The position numbers were made by a program, and so were the translations under genes. From Pseudorhodoferax aquiterrae (GTDB taxonomy: Bacteria; Pseudomonadota; Gammaproteobacteria; Burkholderiales; Burkholderiaceae_C), in assembly GCF_014652235.1 (NCBI RefSeq), contig NZ_BMYK01000004.1, forward strand, positions 413,776 to 477,775: a stretch of 64,000 nt of DNA. Direction: 5' to 3'. This document shows, piece after piece, positions 1 through 8,020 of this stretch (the stretch's first letter is position 1; each line of letters begins with the position of its first letter). The notes beneath the pieces are model-generated. The model was given only the letters and a program-made list of their open reading frames with translations. It had not been told where the DNA came from and did not search any database.

Positions 1-1
1 C

Positions 2-871
2 CTGCGCGCCGTGACCGTGCCCAAGCGCGGCATCGGCCACCAGACGCTGGGCCAGCTCGGCGTGTACGCCACGCAGTACAAGCTTTCGCTGTTCGAGTCG
101 CTGTTCTCGTCCTCGCTGGCCAGCCTGTTGCCGCGCCGCGGCTACGAGAGCCTGGTGGAGTTCGGCCGCTACGTGAACGACCTGGAGTACCGCGCGCGCC
201 AGACCATGGGGGCCGAGGCCGCACGCGCCTTCATGATGGAGTGGCTCAAGGAGATCGGCTACGAACAGCACCTCTACGACAACGAGGAGAGCGAGGCTGC
301 CGCCGCGACGCGCTGGTCCAACGTGATGGACTTCGTGGACTGGATGTCGGGCCGCTGCGGCGGGCAGATCGACGACGCGGCCGGCGTCACCACGCAGTCG
401 GAGGTGAAGTCGCTCATGGAGGTCGCGCAGACCATCTCGCTGCTCTCCACCATGAGCGAGCGCGAGCAGGACCAGGACCTCGTCACGCTGTCCACGCTGC
501 ACGCTTCCAAGGGCCTGGAGTGGCCGCACGTGGTGCTGGTGGGGGTGAACGAGGGCATGCTGCCGTTCAAGCTCGACGACGACGACGGCCGCCAGCAGAA
601 GGTCAGCGACGAGACCGCGCAGCGCCTGCAGGAGGAGCGCCGCCTCATGTACGTGGGCATCACGCGCGCGCAGCGCACGCTGGCCGTGAGCTGGACGCGC
701 AAGCGCAAGAAGGGCCGCGACCTGGTGCCGGCCCAGCCCAGCCGCTTCATCGCCGAAATGGGGCTGGACAAGGCCACGGTGAAGGAAGACCCGCGCGAGA
801 AGCTGCGCCAGCTGCGCGCGGAGTTCGCGGCCAAGAAGGCGGCCGGCGCCGCGCCGGAGAAGAGCGCATGA
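2..871 (+). CDS. rep: ATP-dependent DNA helicase Rep/UvrD family, C-terminal part (5' end outside window)
   Basis: Superfamily 1A 3'-5' DNA helicase that unwinds DNA during replication restart or repair. The frame is open from the left edge, so only about the last 290 residues are present. The helicase C-terminal half is visible: TLHASKGLEW (motif V region), then an EERRLMYVGITRA block (motif VI) with its conserved arginine. The tail AVSWTRKRKKGRD followed by PSRFIAEM is the pattern I associate with Rep rather than UvrD or PcrA, but without the N-terminus the subfamily is an inference. The ATP-binding Walker A region lies upstream of the window. The stop codon overlaps the next start (ATGA at 868-871), suggesting translational coupling to the small secreted protein downstream. 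Confidence 0.85.
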   Translation: MRAVTVPKRGIGHQTLGQLGVYATQYKLSLFESLFSSSLASLLPRRGYESLVEFGRYVNDLEYRARQTMGAEAARAFMMEWLKEIGYEQHLYDNEESEAAAATRWSNVMDFVDWMSGRCGGQIDDAAGVTTQSEVKSLMEVAQTISLLSTMSEREQDQDLVTLSTLHASKGLEWPHVVLVGVNEGMLPFKLDDDDGRQQKVSDETAQRLQEERRLMYVGITRAQRTLAVSWTRKRKKGRDLVPAQPSRFIAEMGLDKATVKEDPREKLRQLRAEFAAKKAAGAAPEKSA

Positions 872-1305
872 AACCGGCGGGGATGGGCGGCCTGTGCGGC
901 CTTGTGTTGTTGCTGGCCGCCTCGGCCCAGGCCCAGACCACCGATTCCACGCCCGCCTGCCCCGCGCCGCACGAAATGCGCGCGCTCCACCTCTATGGCA
1001 CCTGGCAGGCGCAGTGGCAGGGCGAGGACGCGCCCGGCGCCACGCTGCAGCTCGAACGCCATCCGGAGCTGGGCGACAGCGTGCGCGGCCGCGTCGAGCG
1101 CGACGGCACCACGGCGCTGCTGGCCGGCGATGTGGACGATGGCGACCTCACGCTGGAGGAGTCGCGCGACGGCAAGCGCATCTCGGCCACCTGGATCGGT
1201 CGTGTCGATGCGGACTCCTGTGGCAAGCTGATCCGCGGCACCTGGACCGATGCCGACACCGAGGCCAGGCGCGAATTCGTGCTGCGCCGTGCCGCGGGTT
1301 GGTGA
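868..1305 (+). CDS. Small secreted protein of unknown function
   Basis: Predicted 145-residue protein with a clear N-terminal signal peptide (hydrophobic GLCGLVLLLAASAQAQ, cleavage expected after AQA near residue 23), so probably periplasmic. I do not recognise the family. The mature part has two cysteines (CPAPHEMRA near the start and DSCGKLIRG near the end) that could pair, and is rich in short beta-type stretches such as YGTWQAQWQG and GTWTDADTE, suggesting a small beta-barrel fold. Its ATG overlaps the helicase stop by 4 bp and its TGA (1303-1305) shares a base with an ATG at 1305 in the phospholipase frame, so the three genes look cotranscribed. Confidence 0.7.
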   Translation: MKPAGMGGLCGLVLLLAASAQAQTTDSTPACPAPHEMRALHLYGTWQAQWQGEDAPGATLQLERHPELGDSVRGRVERDGTTALLAGDVDDGDLTLEESRDGKRISATWIGRVDADSCGKLIRGTWTDADTEARREFVLRRAAGW

Positions 1306-1343
1306 TGAACGCTCTTTCTTTCCCGCTCTGCAAAGGACTTTCC

Positions 1344-2549
1344 ATGGCTGGTCTTTCCCCGCTGCTGCGCCCCGCGCCGCTCGCCGCCTTGCTGCTCGGT
1401 GTGGGCGCACTGCCTGCCGCGCAGGCCCAGACCGGCCCTGTGCCGAGCTGGCAGACCTGCGCGGCCCAGGCCGGCGACGATGCCGCGCGGCTGCGCTGCT
1501 TCGACGCCTGGGCGCGCCAGCAGCAGGCCGAGGCCGCGGCCGTCAACGCCAGGGCGGCTGCCAACGTCCCCAAGGACGGCCCCACCATCAACAAGCCCGA
1601 CAGCACGGGCGCGACGGCCACCACGGCCGTGGCCAGCACCGCGGTGCCGACGGCAGCGCCCGAGGCGCCCGTGGTGCCGCGTTGCCACGACACGCGCTAT
1701 TCCACGCTCTCGCGGATCTGGGAACTGGAGTCCGGCACCGACTGCGGCGAGTTCGGCCTGCGCGGTTACCGGCCCATCACGCTGTCGCTCGCGCAGTCCA
1801 GCAGCGTGAACCGCACGCCCGGCACGCCCAACCCCGAGAACCAGTCCGACGAGACCAACGAATACCGTCGCACCGAGGCGCGCATCCAGCTGTCGGTGCG
1901 GACCAAGGTGGCGCAGGGCCTGCTGACGCCGCGCGAGGGCAGTGCCGTGGACTCGCTGTGGTTCGCCTACTCGCAGCAGTCGTTCTGGCAGGTGTTCACG
2001 CCGCAGCTGTCGCGCCCTTTCCGCGCCACCGACCACGAGCCCGAGCTGATCTACGCCTACCCGAGCTATGCCGAGTTCGGCAACTGGCGCCTGCGCTACA
2101 CGGGCCTGGGCCTGGTCCACCAGTCCAACGGCCAGAGCCTGCCGCTGTCGCGCAGCTGGAACCGCGTCTACCTGATGGCCGGCATGGAAAGCAAGGACGA
2201 GCGCTTCCGCCTGACGGGCCGCGTCTGGCACCGCTTCCACGAGAAGGCCGAGAGCGACGACAACCCGGACATCACCGACTACATCGGCCGTGCCGAGATC
2301 ACGGGCGGCTGGACGCTGTCCAGCCGCGACAACTTCTCGCTCACGGTGCGCCACCCGCTCAAGTCCAACGGCAAGGGGTCGGCGCGCTTGGAGTGGTCGC
2401 ATGCCCTGGGCCCGCAGGGCGAAGGCGGCTGGCTGCGCAGCGGGCTGCGCCTGCACACCCAGGTCTTCCACGGCTACGGCGACAGCCTGATCGACTACAA
2501 CGTGCGCAAGACCGTGTTCAGCGTGGGTCTGAGCCTGATGGACTTCTGA
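1344..2549 (+). CDS. pldA: Outer membrane phospholipase A (PldA/OMPLA family)
   Basis: Calcium-dependent outer-membrane phospholipase that hydrolyses acyl chains of phospholipids misplaced in the outer leaflet. The 401-residue protein has a signal peptide (LAALLLGVGALPAAQAQ), a low-complexity Ala/Thr/Pro linker at about residues 60-110, and a beta-barrel domain. The catalytic block GLVHQSNGQS followed by LSRSWNRVYL matches the OMPLA His-x-Ser-Asn-Gly signature and the downstream Ser-Arg-Ser-Trp-Asn motif. The protein ends in phenylalanine, as outer-membrane barrels usually do. I chose ATG 1344 because AAAGGA lies 6-8 bp upstream and the signal peptide then starts cleanly; an in-frame ATG at 1305 is possible but would put extra residues before the signal peptide. 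The 3' end overlaps the convergent lipoprotein gene by 32 bp. Confidence 0.9.
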   Translation: MAGLSPLLRPAPLAALLLGVGALPAAQAQTGPVPSWQTCAAQAGDDAARLRCFDAWARQQQAEAAAVNARAAANVPKDGPTINKPDSTGATATTAVASTAVPTAAPEAPVVPRCHDTRYSTLSRIWELESGTDCGEFGLRGYRPITLSLAQSSSVNRTPGTPNPENQSDETNEYRRTEARIQLSVRTKVAQGLLTPREGSAVDSLWFAYSQQSFWQVFTPQLSRPFRATDHEPELIYAYPSYAEFGNWRLRYTGLGLVHQSNGQSLPLSRSWNRVYLMAGMESKDERFRLTGRVWHRFHEKAESDDNPDITDYIGRAEITGGWTLSSRDNFSLTVRHPLKSNGKGSARLEWSHALGPQGEGGWLRSGLRLHTQVFHGYGDSLIDYNVRKTVFSVGLSLMDF

Positions 2550-2979
2550 GGCCGTCGGCCTCCGCGCAGCGCCGCTGCAGCTGCTGCAGCAGCGAGCGGG
2601 TCTGCACCCAGTCGACCCAGCGGCCGCCTTGCTGGACGACGGCCGGCACATCGTCGCCGCGGCTCTGGCCGCGGGCGTAGACCAGCACCTCGTGGTCGGG
2701 CGCGTCCTCGTCGGTCAGGCGGGTCGTGATGTCGGCGCCGTCCAGCGGCACCTGCAGGGAGGCCTCTCCTTCGGCTTCCACGCGCAGCACGCAGCCGGGC
2801 AACAGTGCATGGCGGTAGCGCGTGCGCAGGTGCGGCCGGGCGCCGACCCCATCCAGCGTCTGCAGCAGCTGCGCCGTGCTCATCGCCGATTCGTCGAGCA
2901 GGGCCGCGTCTTCGGTCGGGTAGCCGTCGCAGCCGCCCAGCAGCCCCGCGGCAGCCAGCACCGCGAGGACTGGCTTCAA
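2518..2979 (-). CDS. Small putative lipoprotein, downstream of the CNNM gene
   Basis: Predicted 153-residue protein starting at a TTG whose bases overlap the stop of the upstream CNNM gene (TTGA), typical of coupled translation. The N-terminus KPVLAVLAAAGLLGGC is a lipoprotein signal peptide with lipobox LGGC, so the mature protein would carry a lipidated cysteine near residue 17. The rest (an RYRHALLPGCVLRVEAEG block and a C-terminal LLQQLQRRC segment) matches no family I know. Two further cysteines could form a disulfide. The gene overlaps the end of pldA on the opposite strand by 32 bp. Confidence 0.6.
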   Translation of the reverse strand: MKPVLAVLAAAGLLGGCDGYPTEDAALLDESAMSTAQLLQTLDGVGARPHLRTRYRHALLPGCVLRVEAEGEASLQVPLDGADITTRLTDEDAPDHEVLVYARGQSRGDDVPAVVQQGGRWVDWVQTRSLLQQLQRRCAEADGLRSPSGSDPR

Positions 2980-4298
2980 GCCTGGGTCTCCGCGTCGCCA
3001 TCGACCTGCACCGGATCGGGCAGGCGCTGGGCCAGCACCTTGTCGATGGTGCGGCCGTCCATGTCCACGATCTCCAGCTTCCAGCCCTCCCATTCGGCCG
3101 TGTCGGCCACGCGCGGCAGCCGGCCCGACAGCAGCATCAGCATGCCGGCCAGCGTGTGGTAGCGGCCGCGCTCCTCCTCGGGCACGGTGTCCAATCCCAG
3201 GCGGTCCTTGAGTTCGGGCACCGGGATGTGGCCGTCCAGCAGCCAGCTGCCATCGTCGCGCTGCACGGCCCAGGAGGTCTGCGGATCGCGCGGCTGGAAT
3301 TCGCCCGTGATGGCCTCGATCAGGTCCTGCAGCGTGACGATGCCCTGCACCTCGCCGTATTCGTCGATGACGAAGGCCATCTGCATGTCGCTGGAGCGGA
3401 AGTTGTCCAGCAGCTCCATGCCGGTCAGCGTCTCGGGCACGTACAGCGGTTGCGTGAGCAGCTGCTTGGCAAGGTCGCGCTGGTCCTCGCGCAGCGCGCG
3501 CGACAACCACTGGCGCGCGTTCAGGATGCCCAGCACGTTGTCCAGGCCGCCGCGCACGACCGGAAAGCGCGCATGGTCGCTCTCCTCGATGCGGCGCAGG
3601 TTCTCCTCGAAGGGCAGGTCGGCGTCCAGCGTGACCACGTCGCTGCGCGGCACCATGAGCGAGACGATCTGGCGGTCGTCCAGCCGGAACACGTTGCGCA
3701 CCATGTCGTGCTCGTGCGACTCGATCACACCAGCGGTCGTGCCTTCGGCCAGCATGGCGTGGATCTCGTCGGCCGTGATCGGGTTCGGGTTGCCGTCCTT
3801 CACGCCCAGCAGGCGCAGCAGCGCCTGGGTGGAGACGGTCAGCAGCTTGACGAAGGGCTTGGTGGCCGTGGCCAGCCAGTTGATGGGCCGCGCCACCAGC
3901 CGGGCCAGGGCCTCGGGGTGGGTCTGCCCCAGGCGCTTGGGCACCAGCTCGCCGGCCACGATGGAGACGTAGGTGATCAGCACCACGACCAGCGCCGTCG
4001 CGGCATAGCCGCTGGAGGAGGCCGGCACGCCCATCTCGGTCAGCCAGTCGGCCAGCGGCGCGGCCAGCGCGGCCTCGCCGACGATGCCGTTCAGCACGCC
4101 GATGGAGGTGATGCCGATCTGGATGGTGGACAGGAAACGCGTCGGGTCTTCGCCGAGCTTGATCGCGGCGCTGGCGGCCGGATCGCCTTCATCGACGAGT
4201 TTTTGCAGGCGCGCGCGGCGCGCCGTGACGAGCGCGATTTCCGACATCGCGAACAGGCCGTTGAGCAGGACCAAGGCCAATAAAACAAAGATTTCCAC
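2976..4298 (-). CDS. CNNM/CorC/HlyC-family membrane protein (DUF21-CBS-CorC_HlyC)
   Basis: Inner-membrane protein of the hemolysin-III-unrelated CNNM (DUF21) family, whose members act in magnesium or cobalt export or as transport modulators. The 440 residues follow the family order: an N-terminal DUF21 region (residues 1 to about 190) beginning with hydrophobic IFVLLALVLLNGLFAMSEIA and including GELVPKRLG; paired CBS domains around 215-340 (MVPRSDVVTLD; VIDEYGEVQGIVTLQDL); and a C-terminal CorC_HlyC domain (DGSWLLDGHIPVPELKDRLG). The length is normal. Old names such as hemolysin are misleading for this family. The stop overlaps the start of a lipoprotein gene, so the two probably form an operon. 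Confidence 0.88.
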   Translation of the reverse strand: MEIFVLLALVLLNGLFAMSEIALVTARRARLQKLVDEGDPAASAAIKLGEDPTRFLSTIQIGITSIGVLNGIVGEAALAAPLADWLTEMGVPASSSGYAATALVVVLITYVSIVAGELVPKRLGQTHPEALARLVARPINWLATATKPFVKLLTVSTQALLRLLGVKDGNPNPITADEIHAMLAEGTTAGVIESHEHDMVRNVFRLDDRQIVSLMVPRSDVVTLDADLPFEENLRRIEESDHARFPVVRGGLDNVLGILNARQWLSRALREDQRDLAKQLLTQPLYVPETLTGMELLDNFRSSDMQMAFVIDEYGEVQGIVTLQDLIEAITGEFQPRDPQTSWAVQRDDGSWLLDGHIPVPELKDRLGLDTVPEEERGRYHTLAGMLMLLSGRLPRVADTAEWEGWKLEIVDMDGRTIDKVLAQRLPDPVQVDGDAETQA

Positions 4299-4397
4299 AG
4301 GGCACCCGAAGGGGAAGACGAGAGGTTGGCACCGCCGCGGCAGCGACGGGCTTGGCCAGGTTGGCCGGTAGCAGGGGAGGCAGGACGCGCCGCGGCG

Positions 4398-4754
4398 CTA
4401 GGCGCGCACGATCGGGGCGATGGCGGCGATGGACGCGGCGATGGGCGGGCGCTGCAGGCGCGCCAGATCGGGCGCCAGCCAGCCGCCGGGCGCGGGCGCA
4501 TCGGGCCGCACGGGCAGGCCGGCCGCCACGCCGGTGTCGCCCGGGCCGAGCAGCCCGAGCAGGTCGGCCAGCAGCTGGAACGGCAGGTTGTCGAGGTGGT
4601 GGTCGTCCAGGGAACCTTCCGCGGCGCTGGACGGGCCGGGCTGGGCCTGTTCGGTGAGGGCGTCGGAGCAGACCTCGGCGGCCAGCTCCTGGGCGGAGAG
4701 GCCCATCCACGCCATGGCCAGGGCAAGGAAGAAGGCGAGGGCCCGGGAACGCAT
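4398..4754 (-). CDS. Small secreted protein of unknown function
   Basis: Predicted 118-residue protein with a signal peptide (RALAFFLALAMAWMGLSAQELA). The mature part has one cysteine and an acidic/His-containing segment EGSLDDHHLDNLPFQLL, then a Pro/Ala-rich tail. No family is recognised. The DDHH cluster might bind a metal, but that is only suggested by composition. It lies 99 bp upstream of the CNNM gene on the same strand, separated by a GC-rich gap with no obvious terminator, so cotranscription with a metal-transport-type gene is possible. Confidence 0.5.
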   Translation of the reverse strand: MRSRALAFFLALAMAWMGLSAQELAAEVCSDALTEQAQPGPSSAAEGSLDDHHLDNLPFQLLADLLGLLGPGDTGVAAGLPVRPDAPAPGGWLAPDLARLQRPPIAASIAAIAPIVRA

Positions 4755-4806
4755 GATGGGCCGGATTTTACGGGGACCGCCACAGCGGCCCGCGGCGAGG
4801 ACCGTC

Positions 4807-5181
4807 TCAGGCGTGTGCGCGGGCGGCGCCGAACTTGCCGTGCGGCAGGCTGGCCAGGCGCGAGAACATGCGCCGGCAGTAGCCCGCGACCGACAGGCAC
4901 TTGTTGATCTCGTCCACCGGCAGCGGACCGGAAACGACCACGATGTCGTTGGCGCTGTCCTGCGCGCCGGCGGCCCGCAGGCGGCGCCGCGCACCGTTGG
5001 CCCAGGAATGGATGCGCGCGGGGTTGCCGTGCTGGTGCAGGTGGCCGGTGCTGGCGTCGAAGGCGATGGCGACCGTATCGGTCTTGAGCTTGAGCTTGTG
5101 CTCCCCGGTGGCCACGCTGGGCGGCGTGGCGAGGTCGTACAGGTAGTAGCTGCCGGCTTTCAACTGGTACTGCAGATCCAT
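4807..5181 (-). CDS. Conserved-looking small protein, function unknown
   Basis: Predicted 124-residue soluble protein. It begins MDLQYQLKAGSYYLYDLATP and is preceded by AAAGGA about 6 bp upstream, which supports the ATG at 5181. There is no signal peptide or membrane segment. Features include a histidine-bearing GHLHQHGNPARIHSWANG stretch, a basic GARRRLRAAG segment, and two cysteines (NKCLSVAGYCRR). I do not recognise the family. It is transcribed divergently from dbpA. Confidence 0.6.
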   Translation of the reverse strand: MDLQYQLKAGSYYLYDLATPPSVATGEHKLKLKTDTVAIAFDASTGHLHQHGNPARIHSWANGARRRLRAAGAQDSANDIVVVSGPLPVDEINKCLSVAGYCRRMFSRLASLPHGKFGAARAHA

Positions 5182-5320
5182 ACGGTGTCCTTTTTGGGGG
5201 CATTGTGGTGGGCGGCTCGGCCAGCCAAACGCCGGTGCAACAAGGGGAATCGGTGCCAGTTCGCGATTTTGCGCCGCAATCTGTGCAATTCCTGGCTTGA
5301 CGAGCGCGGACAATCGCAAC

Positions 5321-6718
5321 ATGTCTGAAACGAATTTGGCGGACCGCGCGTTCGCACGGCTCCCGCTGCCGCCGGCGCAGCTGGACAACCTGGCCAGCCT
5401 GGGCTTCACGCAGATGACGCCGATCCAGGCCGCCAGCCTGCCGCTGGCGCTGGCCGGGCGCGACCTGATCGCCCAGGCCGAGACCGGCAGTGGCAAGACC
5501 GCGGCCTTCGGCCTGGCGCTGCTGGCGGGGCTGAACCCGCGCTTCTTCGGCGCCCAGGCGCTGGTGCTGTGCCCCACGCGGGAGCTGGCCGACCAGGTGG
5601 CCCAGGAGCTGCGGCGGCTGGCGCGCGCGCAGGACAACATCAAGACCGTGGTGCTGTGCGGCGGCGTGCCGCTGCGCAACCAGGCCGCCAGCCTGGAGCA
5701 CGGCGCCCACATCGTGGTCGGCACGCCGGGCCGCGTGCTGGACCACCTGGAGCGCGGCAACCTGGTGCTGGACGGGCTGCGCACGCTGGTGCTGGACGAA
5801 GCCGACCGCATGCTGGACATGGGCTTCATGGACGACATCGCCGCCGTGGCCCGGCGTTGCCCGGCCGACCGCCAGACCTTGCTGTTCTCGGCCACCTACC
5901 CCGAGGGCATCGCCCAGCTGGCGCGCCAGTTCCTGCGCGATCCGCAGCGCATCACGGTCGAGAAGAAGCAGGACGTCAGCCACATCGTGCAGCATTGGTA
6001 CGAGGTGGAAGAGGGCCAGCGGCTGGACGCCGTGGTGCGCCTGCTGCGGCACCACCGACCCGACAACGCGCTGGCCTTTTGCAACACCAAGCAGCAGTGC
6101 CGCGACCTGCTGGCCGTGCTGCGCGGCCATGGCTTCGCGGCGCTGGCGCTCTACGGCGAGCTGGAGCAGGTCGAGCGCGACCAGGTGCTGGTGCGCTTCG
6201 CCAACCGCAGCGCCAACGTGCTGGTGGCGACCGATGTGGCCGCGCGCGGGCTGGACATCGCGCGCCTGGGCGCCGTGGTCAACGTCGACGTGACGCCGGA
6301 TCCCGAGGTGCACGTGCACCGCGTGGGCCGCACCGGCCGCGCGGGCGAGAAGGGCCTGGCGCTGAACCTCGCCAGCATGGACGAGATGGGGCGCGTGGGC
6401 CGCATCGAGCAGCTGCAGGGCCAGCCTGCGCGCTTCGAGCCGCTGGCGTCGCTGCAGGACCAGGGCATGCCGCCGCCCCCGCCCATGGCCACGCTGCAGA
6501 TCCAGGGCGGACGCAAGGAGAAGATCCGCGCCGGCGACGTGCTGGGCGCGCTGACCGGCGAGGCTGGCTACACGCGCGAGCAGATCGGCAAGATCGACGT
6601 GAACGAGTTCTCCACCTATGTGGCGGTGGCGCGCGGCATCGCGCAGCAGGCCGCCAGCCGGCTCGACCGCGGCCGCATCAAGGGCAAGAGCGTGCGCGTG
6701 CGCCTGCTCGACGATTGA
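5321..6718 (+). CDS. dbpA: DEAD-box ATP-dependent RNA helicase DbpA
   Basis: RNA helicase that is activated by hairpin 92 of 23S rRNA and acts in large-subunit assembly. The 465 residues carry the full DEAD-box set: Q motif (GFTQMTPIQAASLP), Walker A AETGSGKTAAF, PTRELADQV, TPGRVLDHLE, DEAD within VLDEADRMLDMGF, SAT, and motifs V and VI (VATDVAARGLDI, HRVGRTGRAG). The C-terminal 75 residues (IRAGDVLGALTGEAG through GKSVRVRLLDD) match the DbpA RNA-binding domain, which separates it from other DEAD proteins. An in-frame TTG at 5297 is an alternative start; ATG 5321 gives the normal N-terminus. Confidence 0.95.
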   Translation: MSETNLADRAFARLPLPPAQLDNLASLGFTQMTPIQAASLPLALAGRDLIAQAETGSGKTAAFGLALLAGLNPRFFGAQALVLCPTRELADQVAQELRRLARAQDNIKTVVLCGGVPLRNQAASLEHGAHIVVGTPGRVLDHLERGNLVLDGLRTLVLDEADRMLDMGFMDDIAAVARRCPADRQTLLFSATYPEGIAQLARQFLRDPQRITVEKKQDVSHIVQHWYEVEEGQRLDAVVRLLRHHRPDNALAFCNTKQQCRDLLAVLRGHGFAALALYGELEQVERDQVLVRFANRSANVLVATDVAARGLDIARLGAVVNVDVTPDPEVHVHRVGRTGRAGEKGLALNLASMDEMGRVGRIEQLQGQPARFEPLASLQDQGMPPPPPMATLQIQGGRKEKIRAGDVLGALTGEAGYTREQIGKIDVNEFSTYVAVARGIAQQAASRLDRGRIKGKSVRVRLLDD

Positions 6719-6743
6719 ACGTTTCCCTTCCTATACTGCCGGA

Positions 6744-7433
6744 ATGAACCAGACGGTACATTCCCGGCGCCGTGCGGCCAGTGCCAGGCCCGCCGCCAAG
6801 GATGGCAAGGAGACAAGCCGCACCAACGATCCCGCGCGCACCATGGCCAACATCCTGGACGTGGCGCTGACCGAGTTCGCGGAGAAGGGCCTGGACGGCG
6901 CGCGCATCGACGAGATCGCGGCCGCCACGCAGACCTCCAAGCGCATGATCTACTACTACTTCGGTAGCAAGGAGGGACTGTACCTGGCCGTGCTGGAGGC
7001 CAGCTACCGGGCCATGCGCGAGACCGAGGCCGACCTGCACTTGGGTGACCTGGCGCCCGAGGCTGCGCTGCGCCGCCTCGTGGAATTCACGTTCGACCAC
7101 CACCTGGCCAGCGAGCCCTACATCCGCCTGGTGATGGCCGAGAACATGCAGCGCGGCCACTACATGGCGCAGAGCCAGAGCATCGAGCAGCTCAACGTGC
7201 CGGCGATCTCGGCCATCGAGGACTTGTATGCGCGCGGCCTGGCCGCCGGGGTCTTCCGCGCTGGCGTGGACGCGATCGACCTGCATGCCACCATCTCGGC
7301 GCTGTGCTTCTTCAACGTGGCGAACCGCCACACCTTCGGCCTGATCTTCAAGCGCGACTACACCGAGCCGGCGGTCGCGGCCGCGCGGCGCGAGTCCATC
7401 GTCCAGACCGTGCTGCGCTTCGTGCAAGGGTAA
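6744..7433 (+). CDS. TetR-family regulator of the adjacent TRAP/AroQ operon
   Basis: Predicted 229-residue DNA-binding repressor. After a basic 30-residue leader, the TetR helix-turn-helix is clear: ILDVALTEFAEKGLDGARID, then EIAAATQTSKRMIYYYFGSKEGLY at about residues 37-80. The C-terminal ligand domain has the YcdC-like pattern seen in regulators of catabolic genes. It lies 59 bp upstream of dctQ on the same strand. A 21-bp sequence at its own start codon resembles a dyad in front of dctQ, suggesting it controls both itself and the transporter. The ligand is unknown; a quinate-pathway metabolite is an inference from the neighbours. Confidence 0.85.
   Translation: MNQTVHSRRRAASARPAAKDGKETSRTNDPARTMANILDVALTEFAEKGLDGARIDEIAAATQTSKRMIYYYFGSKEGLYLAVLEASYRAMRETEADLHLGDLAPEAALRRLVEFTFDHHLASEPYIRLVMAENMQRGHYMAQSQSIEQLNVPAISAIEDLYARGLAAGVFRAGVDAIDLHATISALCFFNVANRHTFGLIFKRDYTEPAVAAARRESIVQTVLRFVQG
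6747..6767 (+). promoter_or_regulatory. Candidate second TetR site inside the tetR start
   Basis: AACCAGACGGTACATTCCCGG matches the dyad at 7453-7473 in 16 of 21 positions. It is less symmetric and lies in codons 2-8 of the regulator. It could be a weak autoregulatory site or a chance match. Confidence 0.25.
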
Positions 7434-7452
7434 GCCCCTAGAGTGAAAAACT

Positions 7453-7473
7453 AACCAGTTCGTACATTACTGG
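7453..7473 (+). promoter_or_regulatory. Candidate TetR operator in front of the first TRAP operon
   Basis: The sequence AACCAGTTCGTACATTACTGG has inverted arms CCAGT and ACTGG separated by nine bases, in the gap between tetR and dctQ and 20 bp before the GTG start. Position and symmetry fit a TetR-family operator. This assignment is inferred from sequence alone. Confidence 0.4.
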
Positions 7474-7492
7474 GTTCGCAAGGAGACACGGC

Positions 7493-8020
7493 GTGGTTCA
7501 GAAACTCATCCAAGGCTATTGCCGGCTGCTGGGCTGGCTCATGGTCGCCAGCCTCGCGCTGATGGTGGTCATGGTGTTCGGCAACGTGGTCATGCGCTAC
7601 GCGTTCAACTCCGGGCTCACGCTCTCCGAGGAACTGTCGCGCTGGCTGTTCGTCTGGCTGACCTTCCTGGGCGCCGTGGTGGCGCTCAACGAGCGCGGCC
7701 ACCTGGGCACCGATTCGCTGATCGCGCGGCTGCCGCGCGCGGGCCAGAAGGTCTGCCTGTTCCTGAGCCTCGTGCTGATGTGCTGGCTGTGCTGGCTGGT
7801 CTTCGACGGTTCCTGGCAGCAGGTGAAGATCAACTGGGATTCCACGAGCGCCGTGATGGAGGCGCGCATGGGCTACTTCTACGCCAGCGGCATGGTGTTC
7901 GCACTGCTGGCCGCGCCGGTCTTGCTGCTGAACCTGGTGCGCCTGCTGACGGGCCGCATGTCGGACGACGAACTGATCGGCGTGCGCGAGAACGAAGACC
8001 AACATCCGGAGCAGGCATGA
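7493..8020 (+). CDS. dctQ: TRAP transporter small membrane subunit (DctQ), first TRAP-AroQ module
   Basis: Four-helix small permease subunit of a sodium-driven tripartite ATP-independent periplasmic transporter. Its 175 residues have the DctQ signature: an MVVMVFGNVVMRYAFNSG helix, then EELSRWLFVWLTFLGA, and a NERGHLGTDSL loop. The GTG start is supported by AAGGAG 7 bp upstream (7480-7485). Its stop overlaps the dctM start (ATGA at 8017-8020). A close paralog lies at 35313. Substrate is probably a carboxylic acid; the adjoining AroQ points to quinate, shikimate or dehydroquinate. Confidence 0.92.
   Translation: MVQKLIQGYCRLLGWLMVASLALMVVMVFGNVVMRYAFNSGLTLSEELSRWLFVWLTFLGAVVALNERGHLGTDSLIARLPRAGQKVCLFLSLVLMCWLCWLVFDGSWQQVKINWDSTSAVMEARMGYFYASGMVFALLAAPVLLLNLVRLLTGRMSDDELIGVRENEDQHPEQA

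Noticed and set aside
1305-1343. Upstream ATG for phospholipase A
   Set aside because: It would add 13 residues before a complete signal peptide; AAAGGA lies properly before ATG 1344 instead.
4299-4397. Possible metal riboswitch ahead of the CNNM gene
   Set aside because: The 99-bp leader is GC-rich, but I could not find the conserved cores of yybP-ykoY, M-box or cobalamin riboswitches.
4091-6319. Long minus-strand frame opposite dbpA
   Set aside because: Low-complexity His/Arg/Ala composition and no motif, while the opposite strand encodes a complete DbpA.
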